NCBI RefSeq assembly: GCF_003314975.1
Contig: NZ_QNRF01000001.1
Coordinates: forward strand, 62,001-126,000
DNA length: 64,000 bases
DNA from: Marinomonas aquiplantarum
GTDB taxonomy: Bacteria; Pseudomonadota; Gammaproteobacteria; Pseudomonadales; Marinomonadaceae
Direction of reading: 5' to 3'
How positions within the stretch are numbered: the stretch's first letter is position 1; each line of letters begins with the position of its first letter. The notes beneath the pieces were generated by a model. That model was given only the letters and a program-made list of their open reading frames with translations, did not search any database and was not told the DNA's origin. Positions 8,436 to 17,623 of this stretch are shown piece after piece. The position numbers and the translations under genes are program-made.

Positions 8436-9797
8436 TTACTTTTTAACCGGTCTTGGCCAATTATCTTTGTTGGCCTGTCGAGAGCGGGCAAAGGCTAATT
8501 GCTTTTCGCCTACCGCCTTGGTAATGGTAGAGCCTGCAGCAATGGTCGCACCTTCAGCCACCTGAACCGGCGCCACTAGAGCAGAGTTTGAACCAATAAA
8601 TACGTTATCGGCGACTTGTGTCAGATGTTTATTCACACCATCGTAGTTACAAGTAATGGTACCCGCGCCAACGTTTACGTTAGCCCCCATCTCTGTGTCA
8701 CCTATGTAACTCAAATGATTGACCTTGCTGCCTTCACCAATGTTCGCTTTTTTGGTTTCAACAAAATTGCCGATTTTCGCTTTGTTCGCCAACCGAGTAC
8801 CTGGTCGTAACCGCGCAAATGGACCAATATCGCATGACTCTCCAACTTGGCTGTCATCGATCATAGAGTGGCTTTTAATTACGGTGCCATGACCAATGAC
8901 ACAGTCTTTAAGGTGACAGTTCGGCCCAACTTCCACCCCATCACCCAACACAACCTTGCCTTCAAACACACAATTCACGTCGATGATCACATCTTCGCCT
9001 GTGGTTAGCTCACCACGCACGTCAATGCGAGACGGATCTAATAACGTGGCGCCATTTTGCATCAATTTAATGGCTTGTTGCTGCTGCCATTCACGCTCCA
9101 ATGCGGCCAACTGAACTCGATCATTCACACCAGCCACTTCCGCTTCGTTTTCCGGTTGTACGGTGACAATCTCTATGCCGTCTTGCGCCGCCATAGCAAT
9201 GATATCAGTGAGGTAAAATTCCCCCTGAGCATTATCATTGGTCAACGCAGCCAACCAAGTTTGTAACAGCTGGTTAGGCGCCAATAAAATGCCAGTATTC
9301 ACTTCCTTAATAGTCAACTCTTCCGCTGACGCGTCTTTTTGCTCGACAATGGCACACACTTTTCCTTCGGCATTACGCACAATGCGTCCGTAACCTGTTG
9401 GGTTATCAAGGGAAATGGTTAACAACACTAAGGTTTTTGGCGTAGATAAGGCCGCCATTTTCTCTAGGGTACTGGCTCGAATTAATGGTACATCCCCATA
9501 AAGTGTCAAAGTGGCTCCTTCTGCTTGTAGAGAAGAAGCCACTCGGCGCAACGCATCGCCTGTACCCTGTGGATTATTTTGCCAAACCACATTGGCTGAA
9601 AAATCCTGACAATGCTCTGCCACTTGTTCGCCTTGATGACCAACAACTAGATGCAGTTTCGCGTCTGCCATGGAAGCCGCTGTCGACAGCACTCTTCTTA
9701 CCATGGTGACGCCACCAACCTTGTGTAATACCTTGGAAAAAGAGGATTTCATTCGGCTGCCTTTGCCTGCAGCAAGAATTACGATGTCCTGACTCAT
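8436..9797 (-). CDS. glmU: Bifunctional GlmU: N-acetylglucosamine-1-P uridyltransferase / glucosamine-1-P acetyltransferase
   Basis: Produces UDP-GlcNAc in the last two steps of the pathway begun by GlmS. 453 residues (E. coli 456). The N-terminal pyrophosphorylase domain carries LAAGKGSRMKSSFSKVLHKVGG and the NPQGTGDAL and LYGDVPL motifs. The C-terminal left-handed beta-helix of hexapeptide repeats (from about residue 250) contains PFARLRPGT, GNFVETKKA and the catalytic-His region HLSYIGD. The start at 9797 gives the canonical N-terminus. In many gammaproteobacteria glmU follows the atp operon; here it is preceded by a non-coding gap and a divergent gene, so this locus is rearranged relative to that order. 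Confidence 0.98.
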   Translation of the reverse strand: MSQDIVILAAGKGSRMKSSFSKVLHKVGGVTMVRRVLSTAASMADAKLHLVVGHQGEQVAEHCQDFSANVVWQNNPQGTGDALRRVASSLQAEGATLTLYGDVPLIRASTLEKMAALSTPKTLVLLTISLDNPTGYGRIVRNAEGKVCAIVEQKDASAEELTIKEVNTGILLAPNQLLQTWLAALTNDNAQGEFYLTDIIAMAAQDGIEIVTVQPENEAEVAGVNDRVQLAALEREWQQQQAIKLMQNGATLLDPSRIDVRGELTTGEDVIIDVNCVFEGKVVLGDGVEVGPNCHLKDCVIGHGTVIKSHSMIDDSQVGESCDIGPFARLRPGTRLANKAKIGNFVETKKANIGEGSKVNHLSYIGDTEMGANVNVGAGTITCNYDGVNKHLTQVADNVFIGSNSALVAPVQVAEGATIAAGSTITKAVGEKQLAFARSRQANKDNWPRPVKK

Positions 9798-9885
9798 GAC
9801 GCTTCCTTGTATGATATCTGATGATGAATATTGGAATGTTAGCTATTTGACCTATTAGATCGTTTTCACCAAAACACAACAAGCC

Positions 9886-9912
9886 AAATTGTCAAAAATA
9901 AAATGACAATTT
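9886..9912. repeat. Inverted repeat in the glmU/PPOX intergenic region
   Basis: Perfect 9-bp arms AAATTGTCA / TGACAATTT with a 9-nt A-rich spacer, between the divergent glmU (start 9797) and PPOX gene (start 10077). It could be an operator; nothing indicates for which protein. Confidence 0.35.
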
Positions 9913-10076
9913 TATATTTCTTCGCTAACACTCTGATTTATGTCTTCTAATCGAGCACTCTAAATAAATAATTGTCAGCGTTTTTTCACCGACAAAGAAG
10001 AACATACTTTTATAAGTGAGATTGATTTACAATACAGCCAGCTGTCTCCAGTCATACTGTCCATCCGAGGGAAATG

Positions 10077-10631
10077 ATGTCACAAATAGTTAACCACGAT
10101 GCTCTAAATGCACTCTATGATTCACCTCACCCACTTGCAGAAGGCAAGGAAATCAAACACTTAGAAGAGCATGCTATTCGCTTTATTGAACACAGCCCTT
10201 ATGTCGTCATTGCTACTACAGACCAAGCCGGATTTAACGATGTCTCGCCCCGAGGCGGAAAGCCAGGCTTTGTTAAAGTTTTGGATCCACATACTCTGGC
10301 GTTTGCGGACATGCCGGGGAACAACCGTTTAGACAGTATGAGAAACCTAATCGACAACCCAAAAATGGGGCTGTTATTTATGATTCCAGGAATAGGAGAG
10401 ATTGTTCGCGTACAGGGTTCTGCGACTCTTCATACAGACGAAGCTTTGTTAGATACGTTTTGTGAAGGTCGAAAGCGTCCCAAACTGGTGGTAAAAATTG
10501 CCGTCGAAACCACTCTCTTTCACTGCCCGAGAGCCATTGCGTTCGCCAAGCTATGGTCAGACGATTACAACGTAGATCGAACCTTCTTACCATCTTTGCT
10601 CAAAATCATACAAGATCAGGTTGCGTCATAA
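10077..10631 (+). CDS. Pyridoxamine 5'-phosphate oxidase-fold flavoprotein (MSMEG_1061-type)
   Basis: 184-residue FMN-binding split-barrel protein. The N-terminal half has the PPOX-like stretch PYVVIATTDQ followed by DVSPRGGKPGFVKV, and a central ADMPGNNRLDSMRNLIDNPKMGLLF motif typical of the MSMEG_1061 subgroup of putative flavin reductases/oxidases. No substrate is known. Two consecutive ATGs exist; the second (10077) is better spaced from the GAGGG ribosome site, so I chose it. It is convergent with the LysR gene 14 bp downstream, so it is probably a single-gene unit. Confidence 0.85.
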   Translation: MSQIVNHDALNALYDSPHPLAEGKEIKHLEEHAIRFIEHSPYVVIATTDQAGFNDVSPRGGKPGFVKVLDPHTLAFADMPGNNRLDSMRNLIDNPKMGLLFMIPGIGEIVRVQGSATLHTDEALLDTFCEGRKRPKLVVKIAVETTLFHCPRAIAFAKLWSDDYNVDRTFLPSLLKIIQDQVAS

Positions 10632-10645
10632 CGCAACCTAAATCA

Positions 10646-11563
10646 CTAAGCTGACAAGGGGTTTACTCTACTGGGACAGGCATTGCATTCCTCTTGCAGC
10701 AATTCCACTAACAACCTTGTTGCAGGTCCAGTGCGTTCGCCTTTACCGAAAATAGCGTACAAATGAAAGTTGCGCTCACTACCAGACATCAAACTCAACT
10801 TTTTCAGTTTGCCATTGGCTAATTCTTCTGAAATATCCGCTTTCGGCAACCAAGCAAACCCAACACCGCTCACCACAATTTCTAGCGCCGATTGCACGCT
10901 AGAAACGGTCCATCGCCTTTCCGTGCCTAACCAACCCGCGTCCATGGAAGATTCCACAGCGGAATCACGGATCACCAATTGCAGTTCTCGACTCAGCCGC
11001 TCATTGTTAATCGCTTCTTTCTCTGCCATTAGAGGGTGTAACGGCGATGCCACCGCGACCAACTCTACTTCCACGATCGGATCAGCCAAATAGCCTTTCG
11101 GCACTATGCCACTGAGCACCAAGTCAGGTCGACCATTCTTGAGGGCTTCTAAACCACCGCTTAACACCACTTCTTTTAGCTGTACTTGCGTGCCTTGGCT
11201 CTGGGGTTCAAAGGCCTTCAAAGCACGCAGTAAAGCAGGGGTTGGAAACGTTTGATCAACCACTAATTCCAACTCTGGCTCCCAACCTTGCCCTAACGTA
11301 TGTGCCAATTCTTCTAGCTCAACAGCCTCTTTGATCAAATGGCGGGAACGACGTAACAGAACTTCCCCGCGCTCAGTCAACTTGGCCTTTCGCCCTTCAA
11401 TAATTAATAGAGGGTAACCTAGCTGCTCCTGCAACTTAGCCACGGTATAACTCACAGATGACTGACTTTTGTGCAAAGCTTCTGCCGCTTGTGCGAAGCC
11501 ACCTCTATCAACCACGGCCTGTAAGACTCGCCATTGCTCTAATGTCACTCTTGGGGATTTCAC
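10646..11563 (-). CDS. LysR-family transcriptional regulator, likely regulator of azoR
   Basis: 305 residues with an N-terminal winged HTH (about residues 7-65, FAQAAEALHKSQSSVSYTVAKLQEQLG) and a periplasmic-binding-protein-like effector domain. It is transcribed divergently from azoR across a 163-bp gap holding a perfect 10-bp inverted repeat, the usual LysR regulator/target arrangement. Quinones, azo or other electrophilic compounds are plausible inducers but this is inference from azoR only. Confidence 0.9.
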   Translation of the reverse strand: MKSPRVTLEQWRVLQAVVDRGGFAQAAEALHKSQSSVSYTVAKLQEQLGYPLLIIEGRKAKLTERGEVLLRRSRHLIKEAVELEELAHTLGQGWEPELELVVDQTFPTPALLRALKAFEPQSQGTQVQLKEVVLSGGLEALKNGRPDLVLSGIVPKGYLADPIVEVELVAVASPLHPLMAEKEAINNERLSRELQLVIRDSAVESSMDAGWLGTERRWTVSSVQSALEIVVSGVGFAWLPKADISEELANGKLKKLSLMSGSERNFHLYAIFGKGERTGPATRLLVELLQEECNACPSRVNPLSA

Positions 11564-11606
11564 GTTTGTGCTTCTTTCTCAAACCAATTTGTCATTAAAG
11601 TATCGT

Positions 11607-11654
11607 ATTATTCGATCAATATCTCCAAAAAATGTCACTTTTTTATCGAATAAT
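11607..11654. promoter_or_regulatory. Inverted repeat in the lysR-azoR intergenic region
   Basis: ATTATTCGAT (11607-11616) and its exact complement ATCGAATAAT (11645-11654) are separated by 28 bp. Arm centres are about 38 bp apart, close to whole helical turns, as in paired LysR sites. AACCAA/TTGGTT flank the pair further out (11582-11587 and 11655-11660). Confidence 0.5.
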
Positions 11655-11726
11655 TTGGTTATATGATGATTTCACTTTCAAATCACAGAGCCATTAAAGC
11701 TCAACTCTTGTTAAGGAGATGTTTAC

Positions 11727-12320
11727 ATGACGACTTTATTACGTATTGATTCTAGTGCTGCTGGTGCTAACTCTAAATCTCGCCAATTGGCCGATGCTTT
11801 TGTTGAGCAATGGTTAGCGAAAAACCCGGATGGAAAAGTAGTCACTCGCGATGTTGAAGCGAATCCACTACCACACTTCACTGGCGAAACCCTAGGCGCT
11901 TTGTTTACACCTGAAGCCGATCGCACCGCAGAACAAAAAGCCATCGTTGCCATTGGTGACGAATTAATCGACGAATTGGAAGCGGCTGATTTGATTGCTG
12001 TTTCCGCGCCAATGTATAACTTCAGTATCCCGTCGACGTTGAAATCTTACTTTGATTACATTGCTCGTGCTGGTCGTACTTTCCAATACACAGAAACTGG
12101 CCCAGAAGGTTTGGTTAAGAAAGATGCTTACGTCTTCACGGCGAGTGGCAGCTTCCTTGCAGACACACCAATGGATCACCAAGCGCCGTACATCAACACA
12201 TTCCTTGGCTTCCTTGGTCTAAACGTGAAAGAGACGTTTATTGCCGGTGGACAAGCCTTAGGTGAGCCAGGCGAACAAGCGTTTAATCAAGCGAAGCAAC
12301 AAATTGCTGCTGCGGTTTAA
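11727..12320 (+). CDS. azoR: FMN-dependent NADH-azoreductase / quinone reductase
   Basis: 197-residue flavodoxin-fold enzyme that reduces azo compounds and quinones by two electrons using NADH; cytoplasmic homodimer. Family landmarks are the N-terminal LLRIDSSAAGANSKSRQLAD, APMYNFSIPSTLKSYFDYIARAGRTFQYT, the FMN-binding TASGSF loop, and the terminal GLNVKETFIAGG. Length matches E. coli AzoR (about 200). A strong AAGGAG ribosome site precedes the start. The divergent LysR gene is its probable regulator. It ends at a strong terminator shared with tex. Confidence 0.95.
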   Translation: MTTLLRIDSSAAGANSKSRQLADAFVEQWLAKNPDGKVVTRDVEANPLPHFTGETLGALFTPEADRTAEQKAIVAIGDELIDELEAADLIAVSAPMYNFSIPSTLKSYFDYIARAGRTFQYTETGPEGLVKKDAYVFTASGSFLADTPMDHQAPYINTFLGFLGLNVKETFIAGGQALGEPGEQAFNQAKQQIAAAV

Positions 12321-12350
12321 ACCTGCTTTAAGTTGATATTCCCTTTTTAA

Positions 12351-12380
12351 AAACGCCAGTTAATTCATTAACTGGCGTTT
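12351..12380. terminator. Bidirectional terminator between convergent azoR and tex
   Basis: A 14-bp perfect stem (AAACGCCAGTTAAT and complement) around a TC turn, with A/T flanks on both sides. It serves both converging genes. Confidence 0.85.
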
Positions 12381-12394
12381 ATTTATTTAATGCC

Positions 12395-14557
12395 TTACGA
12401 AAATCCTTGCGCCTTTAGGGCAATGCGTTTTCGGTTCACATCCACCTCTAACACCATCACCTTGACCACCTGACCGACTCGCACTAAATCTCGTGGGTCT
12501 TTTACAAATCGATCCGCCAGCTGTGAAATGTGAATTAATCCGTCTTGATGTACGCCCAAATCCACGAATGCCCCAAACGCCGCGACATTCGTCACCACAC
12601 CTTCTAGCGTCATACCCTCTTGCAAATCTTCTAATGACTGTATCGTCTGGTCAAAAGCCGCGTAGGTGAACTCTGGACGTGGATCTCGTCCTGGCTTGGC
12701 CAGTTCACTCAAAATGTCTGAATAGGTAAAGTTGCCAGCACTTTGAAAGCTAGGCGCTAACGTTTTCAACTGTTGAAGCGCCGCCGCATTATTCAATAAC
12801 TCGCGGCTAGTCAGTGTCAGCTTCTTAGCCATACTCCGCACTAAATCATAGGACTCTGGATGAACGCCCGAGGCATCCAAAGGCTCTTTGCCATTCAAGA
12901 TGCGCAAAAAACCAGCGCATTGCTCAAAGCACTTCTCGCCTATGCCTTTAACTTTTTTTAATTCCGAACGTGATTCAATACGGCCTTTGGATTCTCGATA
13001 AGCCACAATGTTATGTGCAATTCGTTCCGTTAATCCAGACACATAAGACAGGAGTGACGCGGACGCGAGATTGATATCAACACCCACTCGGTTCACACAA
13101 TCCTCTACCACATTGGCAAGAGACGTCGACAAAGCGCTGACTTTAATATCGTGTTGATACTGCCCTACGCCGATGGCCTGAGGATCAATTTTCACCAGCT
13201 CGGCCAATGGATCTTGAAAGCGTCGTGCGATGGATATAGCCCCACGAATAGTCACATCTAAATCAGGAAACTCGGCACTGGCTATGAGGGAGGCCGAATA
13301 CACCGAAGCACCAGCTTCACTGACCACAACCGCCTGACACGACAAGGCTTCTGACGCGATAAGGTCCTTCAGTAGTGCTTCTGTTTCTCGTGAAGCCGTT
13401 CCATTTCCGATTGCTGCCCAACGTACTTGGTGCTGTTTAATCAATTGACAGAGCTTGTGCTGGGCCGCTTGCACCTGCTTTTGAGGAGCATGAGGATAAA
13501 TCACACCATGATCCAAAACATTTCCTTGCTCGTCGATCACGGCCAATTTCACACCATTACGAAATCCTGGGTCGACACCAATCACACGATGCGCTCCAGC
13601 AGGGGCTGCCATTAATAAATCTTCTAAATTATTCGCAAAAACTTGAATGGCACCTTCTTCCGCTTTTTCTTTTAGCTGTGCAAGCACATCGGTTTCTAAT
13701 TTAGTCTGTAATTTTGTTCGCCAAGCAAGAGCTATGTAAGACTTTTGAGCCGCCGATAAGGACGCAGAGTGCTGATGATTGTCGAATAATTTTGTTAGAT
13801 GGGGCAAATAAAGGAATTCAGGACAATCTTCATGTCCTTTAAACACAATGCCTAATTTTAATATATTCTCTTTCTTACCTCTAAACAGTGCTAAAAGGCG
13901 GTGAGAGACTACTTTTGAAACCGCCTCTTCATACTCAAAGTAATCGCGAAACTTTTCGCCTTCTTGTTTTTTTCCTCGTAATACTCGACTGGTAATCACG
14001 CCTTGTTTCATCATGGCTTGTCGAGCTACTTTTAATAAATCACTGTCCGTCGAAATTTTTTCGACCAAAATGTCTTGAGCACCCTGCAAAGCCAACTTGG
14101 GATCGAGATTGACTGTATTCTGCTGACACCAAATCGCTACTTTCGCAACATCTGAGAGACACTTCCCTTGCCAGAGAGCGACTGCTAAAGGCAACAAGCC
14201 CTTTGCGACCGCGTCGTCCATTTTACTTTTTCTGGACTTCTTATAAGGCGCATAAATATCTTCTAATTCTGTTTTCGATATCGCGTTTCGAACTTTTTGT
14301 TTAATTCCTTCGGGGACATTCATTTCTTTTGATAAGGCAGACAGAATGCTCTCACGACGTTTATTTAATTCAACAAGGTATTGCCATCTTTCATAAAAGG
14401 CTCGCAGTTGAATATCGATCATGCCTCCCGTGTTTTCTTTACGATAGCGGGAAATGAAAGGCACACTGGCACCTTCTTCAAACAAATCAATAATATTGTT
14501 GGAATATTGTCTTGATAATGAAAACTCGTCACTTAAAACTTGAGAAATGCCTTTCAT
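12395..14557 (-). CDS. tex: Tex-family RNA-binding transcription accessory protein
   Basis: 720-residue cytoplasmic nucleic-acid-binding protein related to Spt6 (YhgF/Tex), linked to transcription elongation and stress survival. Visible order: N-terminal Tex helical region with FISRYRKENTGG, YqgF/RNase H-like domain beginning IGVDPGFRNGVKLAVID (about residue 323), helix-hairpin-helix repeats with KKVKGIGEKCFEQCAGFLRI, and a C-terminal S1 domain (EGMTLEGVVTNVAAFGAFVD). It ends right after the S1 domain and so is shorter than the 770-residue E. coli protein, lacking only a variable tail. Confidence 0.96.
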   Translation of the reverse strand: MKGISQVLSDEFSLSRQYSNNIIDLFEEGASVPFISRYRKENTGGMIDIQLRAFYERWQYLVELNKRRESILSALSKEMNVPEGIKQKVRNAISKTELEDIYAPYKKSRKSKMDDAVAKGLLPLAVALWQGKCLSDVAKVAIWCQQNTVNLDPKLALQGAQDILVEKISTDSDLLKVARQAMMKQGVITSRVLRGKKQEGEKFRDYFEYEEAVSKVVSHRLLALFRGKKENILKLGIVFKGHEDCPEFLYLPHLTKLFDNHQHSASLSAAQKSYIALAWRTKLQTKLETDVLAQLKEKAEEGAIQVFANNLEDLLMAAPAGAHRVIGVDPGFRNGVKLAVIDEQGNVLDHGVIYPHAPQKQVQAAQHKLCQLIKQHQVRWAAIGNGTASRETEALLKDLIASEALSCQAVVVSEAGASVYSASLIASAEFPDLDVTIRGAISIARRFQDPLAELVKIDPQAIGVGQYQHDIKVSALSTSLANVVEDCVNRVGVDINLASASLLSYVSGLTERIAHNIVAYRESKGRIESRSELKKVKGIGEKCFEQCAGFLRILNGKEPLDASGVHPESYDLVRSMAKKLTLTSRELLNNAAALQQLKTLAPSFQSAGNFTYSDILSELAKPGRDPRPEFTYAAFDQTIQSLEDLQEGMTLEGVVTNVAAFGAFVDLGVHQDGLIHISQLADRFVKDPRDLVRVGQVVKVMVLEVDVNRKRIALKAQGFS

Positions 14558-14715
14558 TTATTAACCTATTTTCTTACACATTGATAACAATTAGCAGATA
14601 AAATTGTATTAGCATATTAATTATATTTTGATTAGAATCTACAACGAAATTAGACTTTTCGATTACATTGAATATAATTTATGTATTCTATTTTAATTTG
14701 TTAAAGCATTAAAAC

Positions 14716-14734
14716 AATGTCTTTAAAAGACATT
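14716..14734. promoter_or_regulatory. 19-bp palindrome in the AT-rich region upstream of the H-NS-like gene
   Basis: AATGTCTTT-A-AAAGACATT lies about 110 bp before the H-NS-like start, in very AT-rich DNA (about 14558-14760) of the kind H-NS-type proteins bind. Possible autoregulatory site; function not demonstrated by sequence. Confidence 0.35.
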
Positions 14735-14843
14735 TAATAATCGTTGTCATTTGAACACATATATAACTGGGTTTAAAAGATGGATCTATTTTTCAGTACA
14801 GGGCCATACGCAACCAGTTCTCACCGTTAAATAGGGGAAATCA

Positions 14844-15242
14844 ATGAGTTTATTAATTGAGTTAGCTGGCAATAAAGCAAAAGCACGTGCTGCCGCAAAA
14901 GAACTAAGCGTTGCACAACTTGAGAATCTAATTGCGGGACTTAACAACGCATTAGAAAAAGCAAAAGAAGAAGAAGCGTCTAAAGCCGCTGAACAAGCAG
15001 AAAAGTCTGCTCGTGCTGAAGAAATTGCTAACTTAATTGCTAAAAGCGGTTTAACCATGGAAGAAGTCGCTCTTCTTACAACACCAAAAGCTGGTGCCAC
15101 AAAAGGTAAAACAGTTGAACCTAAATACCGCCTTGAAGTAGCTGGAAAAGTTCATGAGTGGACAGGCCGTGGCCGTACACCAAAAGTTTTCCAAGAATAC
15201 TTTGACGCTGGCAACAGCCGTGAGAGCGTGGAAATTAAATAA
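14844..15242 (+). CDS. H-NS-family nucleoid-associated protein
   Basis: 132 residues. The N-terminal two thirds is alanine/lysine/glutamate-rich and predicted coiled coil (oligomerisation, about residues 10-75). The C-terminal domain has the H-NS DNA-binding pattern YRLEVAGKVHEWTGRGRTPKVF, matching the conserved W-TGxGRxP core. Such proteins bind curved AT-rich DNA and silence transcription. The upstream region is AT-rich and palindromic. A single-gene unit with its own strong terminator. Which paralogue class (H-NS, StpA, MvaT-like) cannot be assigned; the C-terminus is H-NS-like rather than MvaT-like. Confidence 0.88.
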   Translation: MSLLIELAGNKAKARAAAKELSVAQLENLIAGLNNALEKAKEEEASKAAEQAEKSARAEEIANLIAKSGLTMEEVALLTTPKAGATKGKTVEPKYRLEVAGKVHEWTGRGRTPKVFQEYFDAGNSRESVEIK

Positions 15243-15265
15243 TTCAGCGCCCATAGCAGAAAAAT

Positions 15266-15294
15266 AAAAAAGCGACCTTAGGTCGCTTTTTTAT
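15266..15294 (+). terminator. Rho-independent terminator of the H-NS-like gene
   Basis: Stem AAAAAAGCGACC / GGTCGCTTTTTT with a TTA loop, 25 bp after the stop codon. Confidence 0.88.
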
Positions 15295-15369
15295 TGTCTA
15301 AACAAGAATCACCTTTTGTTTTGCAACTTAGGTAAACAGCAAAATTTAGGCAAACTCATTTATCTAAAG

Positions 15370-16107
15370 TTACTTCTTAGTGTAAATTAAATCCCAAACA
15401 CCGTGTCCCAATTTTTCGCCACGGTTTTCAAATTTAGTAAGAGGGCGCCATTCAGGTCGTGGGTAATATTGCTCTTTACCTGCCGCATTTTCATACAGGC
15501 TTTGCTCTTCCATCACTTCCATCATATGCTCTGCATAAGGCTGCCAATCGGTTGCCATGTGGAATTGCCCGCCTGTTTTTAAAACATTTGCCACTTGCTG
15601 TGCAAATAACGGCTGCACAATGCGTCGTTTATTATGCTTCTTTTTATGCCATGGATCAGGGAAAAACAACTGAAAGCAACTGGCTTCTTTTTCTGGCAAA
15701 CACTTTGCCATCACTTCAATGGCATCATCGCAATAGACTTTTAGGTTAGTAATGCCTTGCTCTTTAGCTAGCATCATTAACTTGGCAACGCCAGGCGGGT
15801 GCACTTCAATACCAATGAAATCTTTTTCAGGTGCATTTTTGGCCATTTCCGCCAAGGAAGCCCCCATTCCAAAACCCACTTCTAAGACCACCTCAGACTC
15901 ACGACCAAATAGGGTTTTGTAATCAATACGGCCGTCTTCTAAATTCAGGCCATATACTTCCCAATTGGCATCGTAATTCTTTTGCTGGCCTTCCGTCATG
16001 CGTCCGCCACGAACGACAAAGCTTCGTATGGTGCGCTTTTTGATTGCTTCTTGAGGACCAGACTCTGGCAATTCAGAGTCTTGAATTTCGGTTTGTTGAT
16101 CTTTCAT
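15370..16107 (-). CDS. trmB: tRNA (guanine-N7-)-methyltransferase
   Basis: 245 residues; methylates G46 in the tRNA variable loop using S-adenosylmethionine. The SAM-binding motif is VLEVGFGMGASLAEMA, followed by FIGIEVHPPGV and the family's FFPDPWHKKKHNKRRIVQ signature and ATDWQPYAEHM. The terminal REKLGHGVWDL-like element (GEKLGHGVWDLIY) is present. It follows the DUF423 gene after 142 bp. In related genomes thiS and thiG often sit here; they are absent from this interval. Confidence 0.97.
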   Translation of the reverse strand: MKDQQTEIQDSELPESGPQEAIKKRTIRSFVVRGGRMTEGQQKNYDANWEVYGLNLEDGRIDYKTLFGRESEVVLEVGFGMGASLAEMAKNAPEKDFIGIEVHPPGVAKLMMLAKEQGITNLKVYCDDAIEVMAKCLPEKEASCFQLFFPDPWHKKKHNKRRIVQPLFAQQVANVLKTGGQFHMATDWQPYAEHMMEVMEEQSLYENAAGKEQYYPRPEWRPLTKFENRGEKLGHGVWDLIYTKK

Positions 16108-16249
16108 GCTGCTCTATCGTTTCAAGTTGCTCTAGTCGAGAGATCTAATGCGACCAAAAAGGCCAAACATCAGTCTAAAATTGGGGCGCTATGCTAACGT
16201 AAAAACGCGCCTCTGTCCCGCTTTCCATCACTCTATCTGTTGAAGCGTA

Positions 16250-16636
16250 TTAAAGGGGTTTGGCTTGCCATAATCGCCAAACGAGCCAAGCCCACGCGAT
16301 TAAATAACAGGTTCCGCCCAAAGGCGTTAGCATCCCCAGCCAAGTTAATTTGGTAAATGCCATTACATACAAACTGCCCGAAAATAACAGATTACCAAGG
16401 AAAAATAGGACAAGGATTCGCTGTACAGCACCAATATAGTGATAAAACAAGCAAACCAGTAATCCAGCCAAAGCATGATAAATCAGATATTGACTGGCGG
16501 TCTGCCACCAGGCCAAGGCTTTAGGATCAAATATACTGGTTAAAGCATGGGCGCCAAATGCTCCCGCCGCCACCGACAGGAAGGCTTGAAGAGCAAATAA
16601 AGACGCCCACTTGGCGGGAAAAGAAGTCTTTGTCAT
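16250..16636 (-). CDS. DUF423 family inner-membrane protein (YgdD-like)
   Basis: 128 residues, four predicted membrane helices, with the DUF423 hallmark GAFGAHAL near residue 27 and a conserved YHALAGLL in the second helix. Function unknown. Starts 3 nt after the WD40 lipoprotein gene ends, so the two are very likely co-transcribed. Confidence 0.88.
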   Translation of the reverse strand: MTKTSFPAKWASLFALQAFLSVAAGAFGAHALTSIFDPKALAWWQTASQYLIYHALAGLLVCLFYHYIGAVQRILVLFFLGNLLFSGSLYVMAFTKLTWLGMLTPLGGTCYLIAWAWLVWRLWQAKPL

Positions 16637-16639
16637 AGG

Positions 16640-17623
16640 TTATTCCAACACATTCAAATAACCGTTGCTGCCCATGGCATAATAGCGATTACTCAAGCCA
16701 AAGGACAACGCAATGACACTGGCACCAGAAGGACGTTTTTTCCCTTTATGCACTTGCCACTCTTGCAACATTTGCCCTGTACTGACTTGCAATAAGGTTA
16801 CTTTACCGTTTACTTCGCCTGTGAGTAGTTGACGATTGTCATCAGAGAAAATGGCTTTGCTGATGGTGACATTACGGTATTTCAGCTTACCGGTATCAAT
16901 TGACGTTAATTCTCGACCATTTACCAAAGACCAAACTTTGGCATTGCCTAACTGAGCTGAGGCGAAAGCATATTTGCCATCCGCTGAAATCGACACCGTT
17001 GAAATGCGATTATTCAGTGTCCATTCAAATTTTTTCTGTCCCGTTTGCAGATCCCAAACCATCACCTTAGATAAGTCATCACCGGTAACCCCTAAACGAC
17101 CATCGGCTGTCACATCCACCGCTCTCACCTTGGCACCGGTTCTTAACGTCTGACGAATACCGCCACGCTTCACATCGAAATAACGAGCAGTCTGATCATC
17201 TAAGCCTAATAAGGCATAATCACCATTTTGAGTCAGCTTAACCGACAAGATATCGCCAGGTGTCGTCCAATAGCCATCGGATTGACCATTGACTGTTCGC
17301 CATAGAACTAAGGTACGAGCTTCCGCGGTTACCGCAAATTCACCACTGGGCGCAATATCAACACTGTTGAAAGAAGAGAATTCGCCCTGGGCATGATTCC
17401 AGCTAAAACGACGTTCGTTAACAGACGTCTTCCAATAACTGCCACCGTGCTGGATGGAACCAACCAAAGCGTAGGCTCCATCATGGCTTAAATCAGCGGA
17501 ATAAAGTCCTTGTGTCGCATATTGAGCCGTTCGGACGGGTGATTCCGCAGAACAGGATAATAGGGCCACGCTCATCATGACCCAGGCTCTGTTCTTAAGC
17601 GCTTTTTTCACTGTGCGCTTCAT
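16640..17623 (-). CDS. WD40-repeat lipoprotein
   Basis: 327 residues. An N-terminal basic/hydrophobic signal ending ALLSC (Cys about residue 24) fits a lipobox, so it is probably attached to a membrane facing the periplasm. The rest forms repeated beta-propeller blades with WD40-like ends (VMVWDLQTG, AKVWSLVNG, VTLLQVSTG), each with an S.DG.YA or similar turn, about 6-7 blades. Its start overlaps the rsd end by 29 nt, and DUF423 follows at once. No enzymatic motif; likely a scaffold for a protein complex. Function unknown. Confidence 0.85.
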   Translation of the reverse strand: MKRTVKKALKNRAWVMMSVALLSCSAESPVRTAQYATQGLYSADLSHDGAYALVGSIQHGGSYWKTSVNERRFSWNHAQGEFSSFNSVDIAPSGEFAVTAEARTLVLWRTVNGQSDGYWTTPGDILSVKLTQNGDYALLGLDDQTARYFDVKRGGIRQTLRTGAKVRAVDVTADGRLGVTGDDLSKVMVWDLQTGQKKFEWTLNNRISTVSISADGKYAFASAQLGNAKVWSLVNGRELTSIDTGKLKYRNVTISKAIFSDDNRQLLTGEVNGKVTLLQVSTGQMLQEWQVHKGKKRPSGASVIALSFGLSNRYYAMGSNGYLNVLE

